NCBI GenBank assembly: GCA_021772095.1
Contig: JADYXR010000017.1
Location: 43,845 to 107,844, forward strand
Reading direction: 5' to 3'
Source: Candidatus Obscuribacter sp.
Lineage (GTDB): Bacteria > Cyanobacteriota > Vampirovibrionia > Obscuribacterales > Obscuribacteraceae
Length of the DNA: 64,000 nucleotides
A program made the position numbers and the translations under genes. Shown one piece after another: positions 9,468 through 18,937 of the stretch. Every line of letters begins with the position of its first letter. Position 1 is the stretch's first letter. The notes beneath the pieces were generated by a model. The model was given only the letters and a program-made list of their open reading frames with translations, had not been told where the DNA came from and made no database searches.

Positions 9468-11726
9468 CTAGCCCAGAACTTTTTCTTTTACACCAGTGAC
9501 GACAAGTGTAGAATCGGTCTTCGCAGGCGGGATTCGGAACCAGAACGAACTGCCTTTGCCTTCTTCTGATTCGACGCCGATTTGGCCGCCATGTTGTTCG
9601 ATTATGCCTTTGCAGATTGCAAGACCCAGACCGGTACCACCTTTCTTCTTCGCGTCCGACGCTTCGACTTGTTGGAAACGTTGAAACAACAACTTCTTGA
9701 ATTTGTCAGGAATACCGCGTCCTCTGTCGACCACTCTGACTTGCACGAAGCCGGCCGCGTACTCTGTGTATACGGTGACTGTTGCATCTCGTGGAGAGAA
9801 TTTGATCGCGTTAGACAACAAGTTGACTAAGACTTGAACGATTCTATCGCCGTCTGCGTAAACGATCACATCAGATGGAATGATTTCAAGCTTGACACCA
9901 TTAGCAGTGGCAAACGATCCGGTGGATTGCTCCGAACGTTCCAAAATGTCTTGCATTGGTGAATTGTCGAACACCATGTCGAGCTTGCCCGCTTCTAGTT
10001 TTTCAATATCTAGAATGTCGTTGATCAAACCGATCAAACGGATGGTGTTTCTTTCTGCGATACCGACCACTTTCTGCGCCTGCTCAGGCAACACGCCCAT
10101 GGCGCCTACCGATAGCAGTGTGAGTGAACCACGAATAGATGTGAGTGGAGTACGCAATTCGTGCGAGACGGTTGACACGAATTCTTTTTTCAGTCTCTCT
10201 ACTTCGCGGCGCTCTGACACGTCGAGTACGTTCGCCATGTAGCGTTCGCCTTCGTGTGTTTTCAGTTCGCTCAGCGAAAGTTCTACCGGGAAATCTTCGC
10301 CGTTCTTTTTAATACAATCGAATTCACCGATGCGGTTCAACGCCTGGTTGAAGAGCGTTTCCATAAACGCCATCGTATCGTTTTCATTATGCTCAGAGAA
10401 GAATTTCGAATCGCCGAAAAGCGAGAGCAAATGTCGACCGACGATTTCCTCTGCTTTGTATCCGAAGATGCCTTCAGCAGCAGGGTTCATCGATTCGATA
10501 AAACCATCGTGATTGACGATTACAAGACCGACGATCATGTGGTTGATGATCGTTCTAATTCTTTGTTCACTGGCGCGAATAGCTTCTTCAGCCAGTTTCC
10601 GCTCGGTGATATCGTGCGCTACGCAGAACATCGCTCGTTCTTTTTCAGACCAATACGCTGACCATGAAACCGAAATTTCCGATCCATCTTTTCTGCGAAC
10701 GCGGTTGTCGAACTGCATGTTGCCTTTCTCTGCACGCACAGCACGAACCGATTTGATCGTTTCAGAAATATCTTGAGGCGCAATAATTTCGATGAAGCGT
10801 TTTCCAAGAAGTTCTTCTTGGGTGTATTGCCAGTTCTCATAACAAGCCGGGTTACAGGCGACGAACTTACCGTCCATGTCGATCGAACAGATAACGTCAA
10901 CTGCGTTGTCGATAACGGCACGCTCTTTCCGGGCGGCTTCCATCAAGGCGTCCGCCATACTATGGAACACGCCGTCAAGGTCAGAGATTTCGTCGCCGCC
11001 GCCAACAGGTGGGTTAAGAGCCTGACAACGAGCCAGTCGGAACGAGTTGTCCGTCATCACGTCGAGGCGGTTTTTAATAGACCGGGTGAAAAACCACAAC
11101 AAGACAAACGCAATTAATATGTTGAAGACTACGCCTGCAACCAGGAATAGTTTCAAGATAGTCCTGGAACGATTTTGCTTCTCAGGGCTTTCCGCCTCGA
11201 TTCTACGTTCGTCCTCGGTCAATCCTCGCAGTTCATCCTGCAGTTTATCAGCCAGCGAACGGATTTCCTTATACATGTGCCGGGCGCGGAACTGCGCAAC
11301 ATCAACCCGGTTGTCGTCGATTGCCGCTTTCGCTTCGCCGAGAATCTTCAAACCGGTGACCGTGATTTTTTGAAGGTTCTCTAAAATCGTTTGTTGTTTT
11401 GGGTTGTCACCAACCAGCTTTTTCAGTTCAGCCAAATCCTGAGGAATTTGTCTGACGATTTTGTCGTATCTATCAGAGAACAACGGGCTCTTCGTGATAC
11501 TGTATCCGCCCATCGCCACACCGGCGTCATAGAACAACTTAGACAGTGTGTTGGCTTGCGATATAATCGCTTTCGATCGGACCTGACGCTGAACTTCAAC
11601 TTCCGCTCTGTGCAACAGTTCTGTCAAAACGGCAAGGAAAACTAATTCAAAGAGCAACGGCACAAGTACCAAAATGGCTCCCTTGTGCACGATTTTGAGA
11701 TTGAATCTTAACTGAGCTGGTAGCAC
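9468..11726 (-). CDS. Membrane histidine kinase, CHASE3-like/HAMP/PAS/PAS
   Basis: 752 residues, GTG start. Order: TM1 (about 17-37), an extracytoplasmic helical region of about 150 residues resembling CHASE3, TM2 (about 188-212), HAMP (about 213-262), PAS 1 (about 270-385, CSIDMDGKFVACNPACYENW), PAS 2 (about 390-510, GLVIVNHDGFIESMNPAAEG), HisKA with the H box SHELRTPLTSIRG (His522), and HATPase_c with N box NLLSNAIKFSP, G1 DRGRGIPDKF and G2 GGTGLGLAI. A complete sensor kinase; the likely targets are the two CheY-like receivers and the Hpt-REC-REC-GGDEF protein that follow in the same direction. The GTG start has only a distant AGAGG, so the exact N-terminus is uncertain. Confidence 0.92.
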   Translation of the reverse strand: MLPAQLRFNLKIVHKGAILVLVPLLFELVFLAVLTELLHRAEVEVQRQVRSKAIISQANTLSKLFYDAGVAMGGYSITKSPLFSDRYDKIVRQIPQDLAELKKLVGDNPKQQTILENLQKITVTGLKILGEAKAAIDDNRVDVAQFRARHMYKEIRSLADKLQDELRGLTEDERRIEAESPEKQNRSRTILKLFLVAGVVFNILIAFVLLWFFTRSIKNRLDVMTDNSFRLARCQALNPPVGGGDEISDLDGVFHSMADALMEAARKERAVIDNAVDVICSIDMDGKFVACNPACYENWQYTQEELLGKRFIEIIAPQDISETIKSVRAVRAEKGNMQFDNRVRRKDGSEISVSWSAYWSEKERAMFCVAHDITERKLAEEAIRASEQRIRTIINHMIVGLVIVNHDGFIESMNPAAEGIFGYKAEEIVGRHLLSLFGDSKFFSEHNENDTMAFMETLFNQALNRIGEFDCIKKNGEDFPVELSLSELKTHEGERYMANVLDVSERREVERLKKEFVSTVSHELRTPLTSIRGSLTLLSVGAMGVLPEQAQKVVGIAERNTIRLIGLINDILDIEKLEAGKLDMVFDNSPMQDILERSEQSTGSFATANGVKLEIIPSDVIVYADGDRIVQVLVNLLSNAIKFSPRDATVTVYTEYAAGFVQVRVVDRGRGIPDKFKKLLFQRFQQVEASDAKKKGGTGLGLAICKGIIEQHGGQIGVESEEGKGSSFWFRIPPAKTDSTLVVTGVKEKVLG

Positions 11727-11923
11727 TGCTGCCTGTAGCCTCTGCCCAATGGGCTCAATTGCGCGCCCTACATTGACTGTTCAAACGAGTCGGGATTCCT
11801 GCGCTTTGTCTGACAAAACGTATATTCCCAGAATTCGCCTATTTTAATTCTATGTATGAAAAAAATGCCAATCTGCCCGCAGAGCTGCGGATAATCAGTG
11901 GTTTGGGCTTCGAAGTGATGTCG

Positions 11924-12787
11924 TTACTTGCCGCCCTTTAAGGCATCCAACATTTTCGATAAATCATTGCCTTGTTGCGGCGGGGGAGTTCTCAAAGCAA
12001 CACCGCCTCCACGATTAGGAACCGCCGCTGGTCGAGCGTGTTGCTGAGGGCGTCTTGGCGCGTCCATTCCCATCTCCGACGCCATGTCATTCATCATGCG
12101 CTGGGTTTCATCATCCATAAAAACTTCTGCCTGACTCGATGCGAGCTTGTATCCACCGGGCAATCCAAAATAATTGGCGGGGATCTGACGAGCCTCACTT
12201 TTGTAGGTGTCAAGTGCGGTGACGAGCCTGCCATCAGGACCGGTGTACGTTATGCGAAGCGGAAAATATTTTGTCTTAGGCATGCCATACGTGTTCGATA
12301 ACATGTCGGAAACCGAAGGCGGAACCGCGATATCAGTTGCCACCCAGCATTCGGCTGAAGCGACCGCATTCAAATTTCGACCACCACCTGCAACAGGCGC
12401 GGCATTTTTCATTGTGTATTTCGTTGCTCTTAAACCGGCAACGTTCCCAGCACCAGCCAGTTGCCACGGACGGCTCTTCATTTCAGCAGTTCGCGCATCG
12501 CGCCGAGAGATTGTTTTCTGCCACTCAGCGAATGTCGTCGAATAATACAAATGCGTTTTGTCGTTGTACATAGTGACAGACCAACTCGGTCCCATCGTCG
12601 CAATGTTGGCACCGACTTTCGGTACCGTCCACTTCAAGCCGCTCGGGCTGACATAAGTGTAGAGATCGCCCATCGCCGAACTCTTCTGAGTAAGCGCCCA
12701 TCCCGATTCCTGCGCCTGCGCCGCACCTTGCGCCATCGCCACTGCGAGCACTACCGCCGCGCCGCCAATCAACTTACCAATCAACAT
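11924..12787 (-). CDS. Secreted hypothetical protein
   Basis: 287 residues from an ATG at 12787 with GAGGG 11 bases upstream. A clear Sec signal peptide (MLIGKLIGGAAVVLAVAMAQ, likely cleavage after AQAQ). The mature part is beta-rich and Trp/Tyr-rich in the first 150 residues, followed by an Arg/Pro/Gly-rich low-complexity tail (about 235-287) ending in a short Leu/Lys helix. I do not recognise a family. It is probably periplasmic or surface-exposed. Confidence 0.75.
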   Translation of the reverse strand: MLIGKLIGGAAVVLAVAMAQGAAQAQESGWALTQKSSAMGDLYTYVSPSGLKWTVPKVGANIATMGPSWSVTMYNDKTHLYYSTTFAEWQKTISRRDARTAEMKSRPWQLAGAGNVAGLRATKYTMKNAAPVAGGGRNLNAVASAECWVATDIAVPPSVSDMLSNTYGMPKTKYFPLRITYTGPDGRLVTALDTYKSEARQIPANYFGLPGGYKLASSQAEVFMDDETQRMMNDMASEMGMDAPRRPQQHARPAAVPNRGGGVALRTPPPQQGNDLSKMLDALKGGK

Positions 12788-12999
12788 CTGCTTGCGCCCT
12801 CAACCACTTGTCTCACTATCGAATAATAATGAATTTCGCGAGAAAAAACATGATCTCGTCGTCCTCGGTTTACCCAGAGGTAGAGACAAGGAAACTTGCA
12901 AGGCTGAATCCAAACGTTTCAACTCGTGGTCATAAGTGGTCGACACGAACAAGAGCCTGGAATGCGGGCGGCACTAAATATGGTATCAAGGGCACAAAT

Positions 13000-13863
13000 C
13001 TATCGAACTGTCTTGAGCAGGCGGCTATCGAAGACGGCACCAGGAGTAACTGTGGGCTCAGTGACTGGGACGTTTTTACCGTAACGAGCCTCCACAAGTT
13101 TACTTACCAGTGGATCTTTTAGATCGAAGTCTCCAACCATTTGGATCTTGCCGACCTTTAATTTGGTGGATTCATAGTAGGCTTTCCACACTAACTCCGA
13201 GCAATACATTTTGTCGTTGCCCCAGCCGAAGAGGTGGTCGTAATCTTTGTCTACGTTCTTCTTCAATGACGATTGCAGCTTATCCAGATTGTCCTTGGTG
13301 AGAACTTCGTCGGCGTTTTTTAGCCTTCGAACTGCGTATGTTTCACCATTATCAGTTTTATGGAAGTCTTTCAACGGCGTCTTCTTAACTGGCTGCACGG
13401 CCTCGTAGACGACCCAGTCATCTCCTTCTTTGAATAAAACTCCGCAGTGCGTTAGTGGTGATTTTGATACCAATTGAATTGCTTTGCCTTCATCAAATGA
13501 TCCATTCGAACAGAAGATGATGTCGCCGTCGCGCAAATTTTTCTCTGCTGGCAGTTCCTTCTTCAGATCAGCAGCCGCAGTGCTCTCTCGATGTCGACGG
13601 GGACGTTCAATTTCCGTTGCTGGTTTAACTGGTGCGTCAGGTTTTACTGTCGCAGGAGCTTCTATCTTAGCTGGTGCTTCACCAGTTGTGGTGCCGGTTT
13701 TGTCCGACGACTTCATTCGCGGAAGTTCGCCGACGATTGATAAAAAATTCCACGGACTCGCCGAATCCGACTGTCCATCGTCCTCCGCGCGTGAGTCCGT
13801 CGCCAGCGCGTTTGCGCCGAACGCATAATTCTCTGATTTCAAAGTCATGCCACGTTCAACCAT
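13000..13863 (-). CDS. YiiX/YaeF-like permuted papain-fold protein (C92 type)
   Basis: 287 residues from the ATG at 13863 with AGGAGG 8 bases upstream. The first 110 residues are disordered and Pro/Lys/Glu-rich. The C-terminal domain begins with LRDGDIIFCSN, then SPLTHCGVLF (candidate His139), VVYEAV (candidate acidic residue) and KMYCSELVWKAYY (candidate nucleophile Cys221), the order seen in circularly permuted NlpC/P60-like amidases of the YiiX group. Members may cleave amide bonds in envelope or lipid substrates; the substrate is unknown. There is no signal peptide, which is unexpected for a cell-wall enzyme. Divergent from pta. Confidence 0.78.
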   Translation of the reverse strand: MVERGMTLKSENYAFGANALATDSRAEDDGQSDSASPWNFLSIVGELPRMKSSDKTGTTTGEAPAKIEAPATVKPDAPVKPATEIERPRRHRESTAAADLKKELPAEKNLRDGDIIFCSNGSFDEGKAIQLVSKSPLTHCGVLFKEGDDWVVYEAVQPVKKTPLKDFHKTDNGETYAVRRLKNADEVLTKDNLDKLQSSLKKNVDKDYDHLFGWGNDKMYCSELVWKAYYESTKLKVGKIQMVGDFDLKDPLVSKLVEARYGKNVPVTEPTVTPGAVFDSRLLKTVR

Positions 13864-14106
13864 ATGTCGCCTCCTGAGAGCGAGCGAAGAATACTAAATC
13901 ACTTGCGACAATAAGGAACTTTGGCTACGAAGAAGCTTATAGGCACTTCGTGAACAATTAGTGACCAGACAGCCTTCTCACTGGTGAAATTACGACAAAA
14001 AAATGCAATTTGCCAGTTTGTCGCAATCATCCATTAGAACTTAATTTGAACGATCAGTGAAACGCATTTGCTCTACAATGTGCGTTCCTAATCAAAAGTG
14101 AGAGTT

Positions 14107-15120
14107 ATGTTTCTGGACTCGATGAAGAAAAGAGTGCGCGGCAAGGGAATGCGGGTCGTTTATGCCGAGGGCAACGAAGAGCGCGCAATTCGCGCAGCCG
14201 ATTATTTGCGCAATGAGGATTTGGCAAAACCGGTTCTGATTGGCAAAACTGATGAGATCGAAAAGGAAGCGAAAAAATTAGGTATCGAAACCAAAGGCAT
14301 CGACATCCACGACAAAGATGACGACAAGGATTTCGAGAAATACGTCGACACGTATTGCGACCTTCGCAAGCACAAGAAGATAACTCGAAAACAAGCGGAA
14401 GAGAAAGTCAGACAGCCGCATTATTTCGGTGCTCTGATGGTGCATCTCGGCAAAGCCGATGGAATGGTATCAGGACTGAACAGCGAGACGAAACCGTTCG
14501 TTCCGGCGTTCGAAATCATTGGTCTCAAGGAAGGCTTCCGAAGAGCTTCTTCGCTATTCGTTCTGGAATGGCCGGAGCGACTTTTGTTTTTCGCTGACTG
14601 TTCCGTCAACATTGATCCGGACGCGAAAACACTTGCTGATATCGCGCATGCCACCGCTCAAACCGTGAATTCATTCGGCTACGAACCGCGCGTCGCGTTT
14701 CTTTCCTTCTCGACTCGCGATAGCGCCAAAGGGGCGTCCGTCGATAAAGTGAAAGAGGCATTGCGTCTAACAAAAGAAGAATGTCCCGACATGATCATTG
14801 ATGGTGAAATTCAATTCGACGCGGCGCTATTGCCTTCGATTGCGAAAAAGAAAGCACCGGGCACTCCGTTTGAAGAGAAAGGTGCCAACGTGTTTATCTT
14901 CCCTGATTTAAACAGCGGCAATATCGCCTATAAAATCTCAGAGCGACTCGGTCGTGCAACGGCTACCGGTCCGATTCTTCAAGGACTAAACCATCCCATC
15001 AACGATGTCTCTCGAGGATGCTCCTTCGAAGATTTTGCAAACTCCGGCGTGCTCACTGCAGCGCTCGCGATAATTCAAAAGAATAGCGGCGATCAATGTG
15101 AGATCAGCGACGAGAAATAG
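14107..15120 (+). CDS. pta: Phosphate acetyltransferase
   Basis: 337 residues from the ATG at 14107; a GTG three codons upstream is also possible and ribosome sites are weak for both. The compact PTA_PTB fold: VVYAEGNEERAIRAAD at the start, DGMVSGLNSETKPFVPAF and the C-terminal ANVFIFPDLNSGNIAYKISERLG, close to the Pta signature FPDLNTGNIAYK, with GPILQGLNHPINDVSRGC. It converts acetyl-CoA and phosphate to acetyl phosphate in the cytoplasm. Length fits class I Pta without the regulatory N-terminal domains. No acetate kinase gene lies beside it in this window. A -10-like TACAAT is at 14074-14079 but lacks a well-placed -35. Confidence 0.9.
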   Translation: MFLDSMKKRVRGKGMRVVYAEGNEERAIRAADYLRNEDLAKPVLIGKTDEIEKEAKKLGIETKGIDIHDKDDDKDFEKYVDTYCDLRKHKKITRKQAEEKVRQPHYFGALMVHLGKADGMVSGLNSETKPFVPAFEIIGLKEGFRRASSLFVLEWPERLLFFADCSVNIDPDAKTLADIAHATAQTVNSFGYEPRVAFLSFSTRDSAKGASVDKVKEALRLTKEECPDMIIDGEIQFDAALLPSIAKKKAPGTPFEEKGANVFIFPDLNSGNIAYKISERLGRATATGPILQGLNHPINDVSRGCSFEDFANSGVLTAALAIIQKNSGDQCEISDEK

Positions 15121-15239
15121 CTGTTACATCATTTGAACGCGTCTGTTACATAAAATAAGCGAATCCCTTTTCAAATAAATCCGTTTGGGTATGAAAAGGA
15201 AGTCCTTATTTATACGATGCGTGCTGTGAGGTATTTGGC

Positions 15240-17156
15240 ATGTTCACTTTTCCAGAATCGGAATACCGGTGGTGTCTCCAGTGCGCAGGCAACATTCGAA
15301 AGGACGCGAGTTATTGCCGGTTCTGCAGCAAAGCAGTCAATAACAGTCTCCTGAGAAAAATGCACGCTCGACCTGTCACCACTATCGATGATGTGTCGCG
15401 ATGGCTGCCATCGTTCAACACTCTGATTACTAAAGCATCCGGCGATCTTCTAAATCGCGTTGAATTAGCTGATATAGATTTCGCGCCGGGCACCGTGGGA
15501 GTGCCGGAAGGTGTAGACGCGATGGAGTATCGGAAGCAAAATCGGGAGACGGAAGTGTGCCCGCACGAGCCACCAGAGCCGCATATTCTTGGATTGATTT
15601 ATGACATTCTATTATCTTTGCATGAAAACGGTGAATCGCTTTTCGACATTTGCGAATATCCGCAACTGAAACTTCTGGAGATGACACCACAGGAGGTGAT
15701 AGCCGAAAGTGAATTGCGGAAAGCGGAACTGGAAAAGAATCACAAATGTAAATATTGCGCGGAATACATTTTTAATGACGATGAGGACTGCAGATTCTGC
15801 GGCGGCAATGTAGACAAGCGTCCCAAAACTCGCCTCAAGTACGTCAACAAAGATGTCGACAAACAATACCTGAAGGATATTATTCAATACGAGGCAGCGG
15901 AGCGCACCATTAACGGTACCACTCCGATACCGCAAGAAATTCTTGATGCCAATGGAATAAGCAAAGAAGCTTTGGACCAAGAAATTTTGCGTCAGCGCGG
16001 AAAGCCATCGGCACTGCCGATGCCTAGATTTTATAAACGCATGCACGAATTAGAGTTGTCCAGTTACTGGTCGCCTGAAGCTCTGTCGGTTTCCAGACTA
16101 GTCGATTTGGGATCTGCTCTGGATACCAAGAAAGACGGAAGACCCGACGAAGCGATGATCGTTTACGAGCATGGTTTGAAACGAACCGAAGGTAACGAGG
16201 ACCTCATGCAAGAACGAAGTCGTGTCCTCGATTACATGGGTTTTCTGTATCAGAGAAAAGACGATTTTGTTTCCTACAAAAAATGTCACGACATGGCTCA
16301 AGAATGCAAAACATTTGGCATGACTGACGAAATGAAAGAGATGATCTTGCAATCGGATCTTATCAACATGCAGATGATCGCTGAACCGATCCTCGATGAA
16401 GATCCGGAAAAGCGACTGGAACAACTCAACAAGATGTTCGGCGGGAAGGCTGACCTTCTCGATCAAATGGTCACGCAGATGGACAGCACCGTGCCTGGTC
16501 TTGGAGAGGTAATGGCGGCGATTGGAGACACGCTGGACGGACAAATGCAATCGTCGCGCCTGGCACTGGAAGCTGCGGTTGCTCAAAAGAAGGGCGACCT
16601 GGAAACGGCTGAAAGTAAGTATAGAAGTGCGCTCCAACTCAGTGGTGATGACTGGATTGGAGCTGGCGTTCGGATAAATCTCACGCTTTCGCTCGCTGAA
16701 ATTAAGCACCTTCAGGGCGATGATCCAGATGCCGAGGTCCTGCTGAAAGAGGCACTGAAATGCGCGACCGATTACTGTGAGGCAATGCCGGAGTTCGGCG
16801 ACACCTACCTCTGGCAGGTTTATAATGCCACGGCATGTTATAAACGCGACACCGGCAAAGCCGAGGAGTCAGAAGAGAATTTTATTCGCACGCTAGAGTT
16901 GCACGAAGCTTCAAGCCTCGATATGCTGCAACGCTACGGCGGCGAAAAAGCCGACTACAGCGGACAAACAGCGCAAATAAAGCGGGACTACGCTAAGCTG
17001 CTTCGCAATCTGAAACGCAACGAAGAAGCAGAGAAACACGAGACAGAAGCAGCTGAACTTCAGAAAGAAGCAGACGAACAAGCTGCTAAGTCGAAAGCGC
17101 ATAGAGAAAAGTATTCGCAGCACATGCGGGATATCATGCCCGATCAAAACGCGTAG
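15240..17156 (+). CDS. Zinc-ribbon and TPR protein
   Basis: 638 residues, ATG start with GTGAGG about 9 bases upstream. Two small zinc-ribbon-like motifs: WCLQCAGNIRKDASYCRFC (about 11-29) and CKYCAEYIFNDDEDCRFCGG (about 165-184), each with two CxxC pairs. The C-terminal half carries degenerate TPR-type helices (about 290-610), including AAVAQKKGDLETAESKYRSAL, and ends in a charged Lys/Glu helix. No signal peptide, so probably cytoplasmic. The combination suggests a scaffold with nucleic-acid or protein contacts through the zinc fingers. I do not recognise a named family. It ends 15 bases from the converging permease gene. Confidence 0.8.
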   Translation: MFTFPESEYRWCLQCAGNIRKDASYCRFCSKAVNNSLLRKMHARPVTTIDDVSRWLPSFNTLITKASGDLLNRVELADIDFAPGTVGVPEGVDAMEYRKQNRETEVCPHEPPEPHILGLIYDILLSLHENGESLFDICEYPQLKLLEMTPQEVIAESELRKAELEKNHKCKYCAEYIFNDDEDCRFCGGNVDKRPKTRLKYVNKDVDKQYLKDIIQYEAAERTINGTTPIPQEILDANGISKEALDQEILRQRGKPSALPMPRFYKRMHELELSSYWSPEALSVSRLVDLGSALDTKKDGRPDEAMIVYEHGLKRTEGNEDLMQERSRVLDYMGFLYQRKDDFVSYKKCHDMAQECKTFGMTDEMKEMILQSDLINMQMIAEPILDEDPEKRLEQLNKMFGGKADLLDQMVTQMDSTVPGLGEVMAAIGDTLDGQMQSSRLALEAAVAQKKGDLETAESKYRSALQLSGDDWIGAGVRINLTLSLAEIKHLQGDDPDAEVLLKEALKCATDYCEAMPEFGDTYLWQVYNATACYKRDTGKAEESEENFIRTLELHEASSLDMLQRYGGEKADYSGQTAQIKRDYAKLLRNLKRNEEAEKHETEAAELQKEADEQAAKSKAHREKYSQHMRDIMPDQNA

Positions 17157-17171
17157 CAGCGAAGGTCATCG

Positions 17172-18020
17172 TTAGATTCGTGTTCGCGGATCGATGGCGT
17201 CGCGCAGGCCGTCGCCGAGGAAATTGAACGCCAGCACGGTCATAAAAATGAATGAGCTCGGGAAGAAAATCAGATGAGGATGCGTGCGCAACGCGCGCCA
17301 GCCGTCGCTTGCCAGAGTACCCCAACTACATGCCGGCGGCGACAATCCAAGACCGATGAAGCTCAAAGTTGATTCTGAAAGAATGGCGGCTGGAACAGTG
17401 AAAGTCATTGCGACGATCACAGGTCCTAATGAATTCGGCAGCATATGTTTTAAAACGATGAGCAAATGATTTTGCCCTTGCGCGCGCGCCGCTTCGACGA
17501 ACTCTTCGTTTTTCAATTGGATAAACTGCGCGCGAACCAGTCGAGCTGTGCCTCTCCAACTAGTTAGAGCAAGGGCTAAAAGTATGCCGACAGTGCCGCG
17601 ACCGATTAGAACACCAAGCAAAATCATAACTAGAAGATCGGGAAGCGAATAAGCAATGTCGACGATGCGCATTAGAACGCTGTCGACTTTGCCTCCGACA
17701 TAACCCGCGATGGCACCATATAGAGTGCCTACCAGAAAACCGACAAGTGCGGTGATAATGCCAATGCTAATGGATAAACGAGAGCCATAAATTACGCGCG
17801 TAAGCACATCGCGCCCCAGTTCATCGGTTCCCATCCAGTGAGCCATTGACGGACCTAGCAAGACGGTTTCGGAAGTTTGATCAAACGAATATGGAGTAAG
17901 CGGAACGTTCAAATAAGACAGCAATGCGATCAAACAAATTATGCCGACCACCCACATCGAAAAGTGCGCGGTAGGGATTCGTTTTAAACGAGAGAAGACA
18001 TCGCGTTTCACTTTCTTCAT
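17172..18020 (-). CDS. oppC: Peptide ABC transporter permease (OppC/DppC type)
   Basis: 282 residues. An N-terminal TM (FSMWVVGIICLIALLSYLNV), then the LGTDELGRDVL-type signature here reading MGTDELGRDVLTRVIYGSR, and five more membrane segments with the EAA loop VEAARAQGQNHLLIVLKHMLPN. This is the binding-protein-dependent inner-membrane permease that pairs with OppB to import oligopeptides, dipeptides or nickel. The start overlaps the stop of the oppB-type gene by 4 bases (ATGA). No ATPase gene follows; the next gene converges. Confidence 0.92.
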   Translation of the reverse strand: MKKVKRDVFSRLKRIPTAHFSMWVVGIICLIALLSYLNVPLTPYSFDQTSETVLLGPSMAHWMGTDELGRDVLTRVIYGSRLSISIGIITALVGFLVGTLYGAIAGYVGGKVDSVLMRIVDIAYSLPDLLVMILLGVLIGRGTVGILLALALTSWRGTARLVRAQFIQLKNEEFVEAARAQGQNHLLIVLKHMLPNSLGPVIVAMTFTVPAAILSESTLSFIGLGLSPPACSWGTLASDGWRALRTHPHLIFFPSSFIFMTVLAFNFLGDGLRDAIDPRTRI

Positions 18021-18937
18021 CCGTCGACCTCCATGCGGGGGTCGAGGAATTTATATCCGATATCCACGAGTGTGTTCGTAATCAGCAGCAGGATCGAGAA
18101 TACAAGCGTGGTGGCCATGATCAAATCGTAATCGCGATTGCTCACCGCAGTTATAAAAAATCGCCCCATTCCTGGAATTGCGTAAATGTATTCGACGACG
18201 AATGAACCGGTGATCAGCGAAGCGGTAATCGGACCAAGAACAGTCAGCACTGGTATCATCGCATTACGAAGCACGTGTTTGACCACGGTCGAGAACTTCG
18301 ACAAACCTTTACTGCGAGCCGTTCGGACCCAATCCTTTTCCAGGATTTCGAGAACGCTCGCACGCGTCAGTCGAGCAAGATATGCTGCCGGACCAAACGC
18401 GAGAGTAACCGCCGGCAGTATCATATGCTGTGGCGACTCCCACAACGCGACCGGCAAAATCCTCAGCGAGATTCCCATGATAAAAATCAATCCGGCTCCG
18501 ATAACGAAGGAGGGCAGCGAGATTCCGGAAGTGGATATGAACATCGAGATATAATCGATGGCAGTTCCTCTATTCACTCCGGCAAGTGCGCCAAGTGGAA
18601 CACCGATGCAAATTGCCAGCACGAGTGCGACCAAACCTAATTGCAGTGAAACAGGAAATGCATCGCCGATGATGTCGTTAACAGTTCGATTGGCATACTT
18701 GTACGAGACACCGAGATCGCCCTTCACAAGCCGTCCTAGATACAAGAAGTATTGCTCGTGCACCGGTTTATTCAAGTTGTACTTCGCTTCCAGATTGGCG
18801 ACGATTTCTTTCGGCAAATTTCGTTCAGCATCGAACGGACCGCCCGGAACGATTCGCACGAGCACAAAAGTAAGAGATGCAACGATCAACAAAACCGGGA
18901 TGGCGTAAAGGATTCGTTTAACAAGGAAAGCAAACAT
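18017..18937 (-). CDS. oppB: Peptide ABC transporter permease (OppB/DppB type)
   Basis: 306 residues. Begins with MFAFLVKRILYAIPVLLIV, typical of OppB, followed by FVLVRIVPGGPFDAER and six membrane segments; the cytoplasmic loop VRTARSKGLSKFSTVVKHVLRN is the EAA motif that contacts an ATPase. It forms the channel with the OppC-type subunit. The ATG shares one base with the stop of the binding-protein gene, so the three genes are tightly coupled. Confidence 0.93.
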   Translation of the reverse strand: MFAFLVKRILYAIPVLLIVASLTFVLVRIVPGGPFDAERNLPKEIVANLEAKYNLNKPVHEQYFLYLGRLVKGDLGVSYKYANRTVNDIIGDAFPVSLQLGLVALVLAICIGVPLGALAGVNRGTAIDYISMFISTSGISLPSFVIGAGLIFIMGISLRILPVALWESPQHMILPAVTLAFGPAAYLARLTRASVLEILEKDWVRTARSKGLSKFSTVVKHVLRNAMIPVLTVLGPITASLITGSFVVEYIYAIPGMGRFFITAVSNRDYDLIMATTLVFSILLLITNTLVDIGYKFLDPRMEVDG

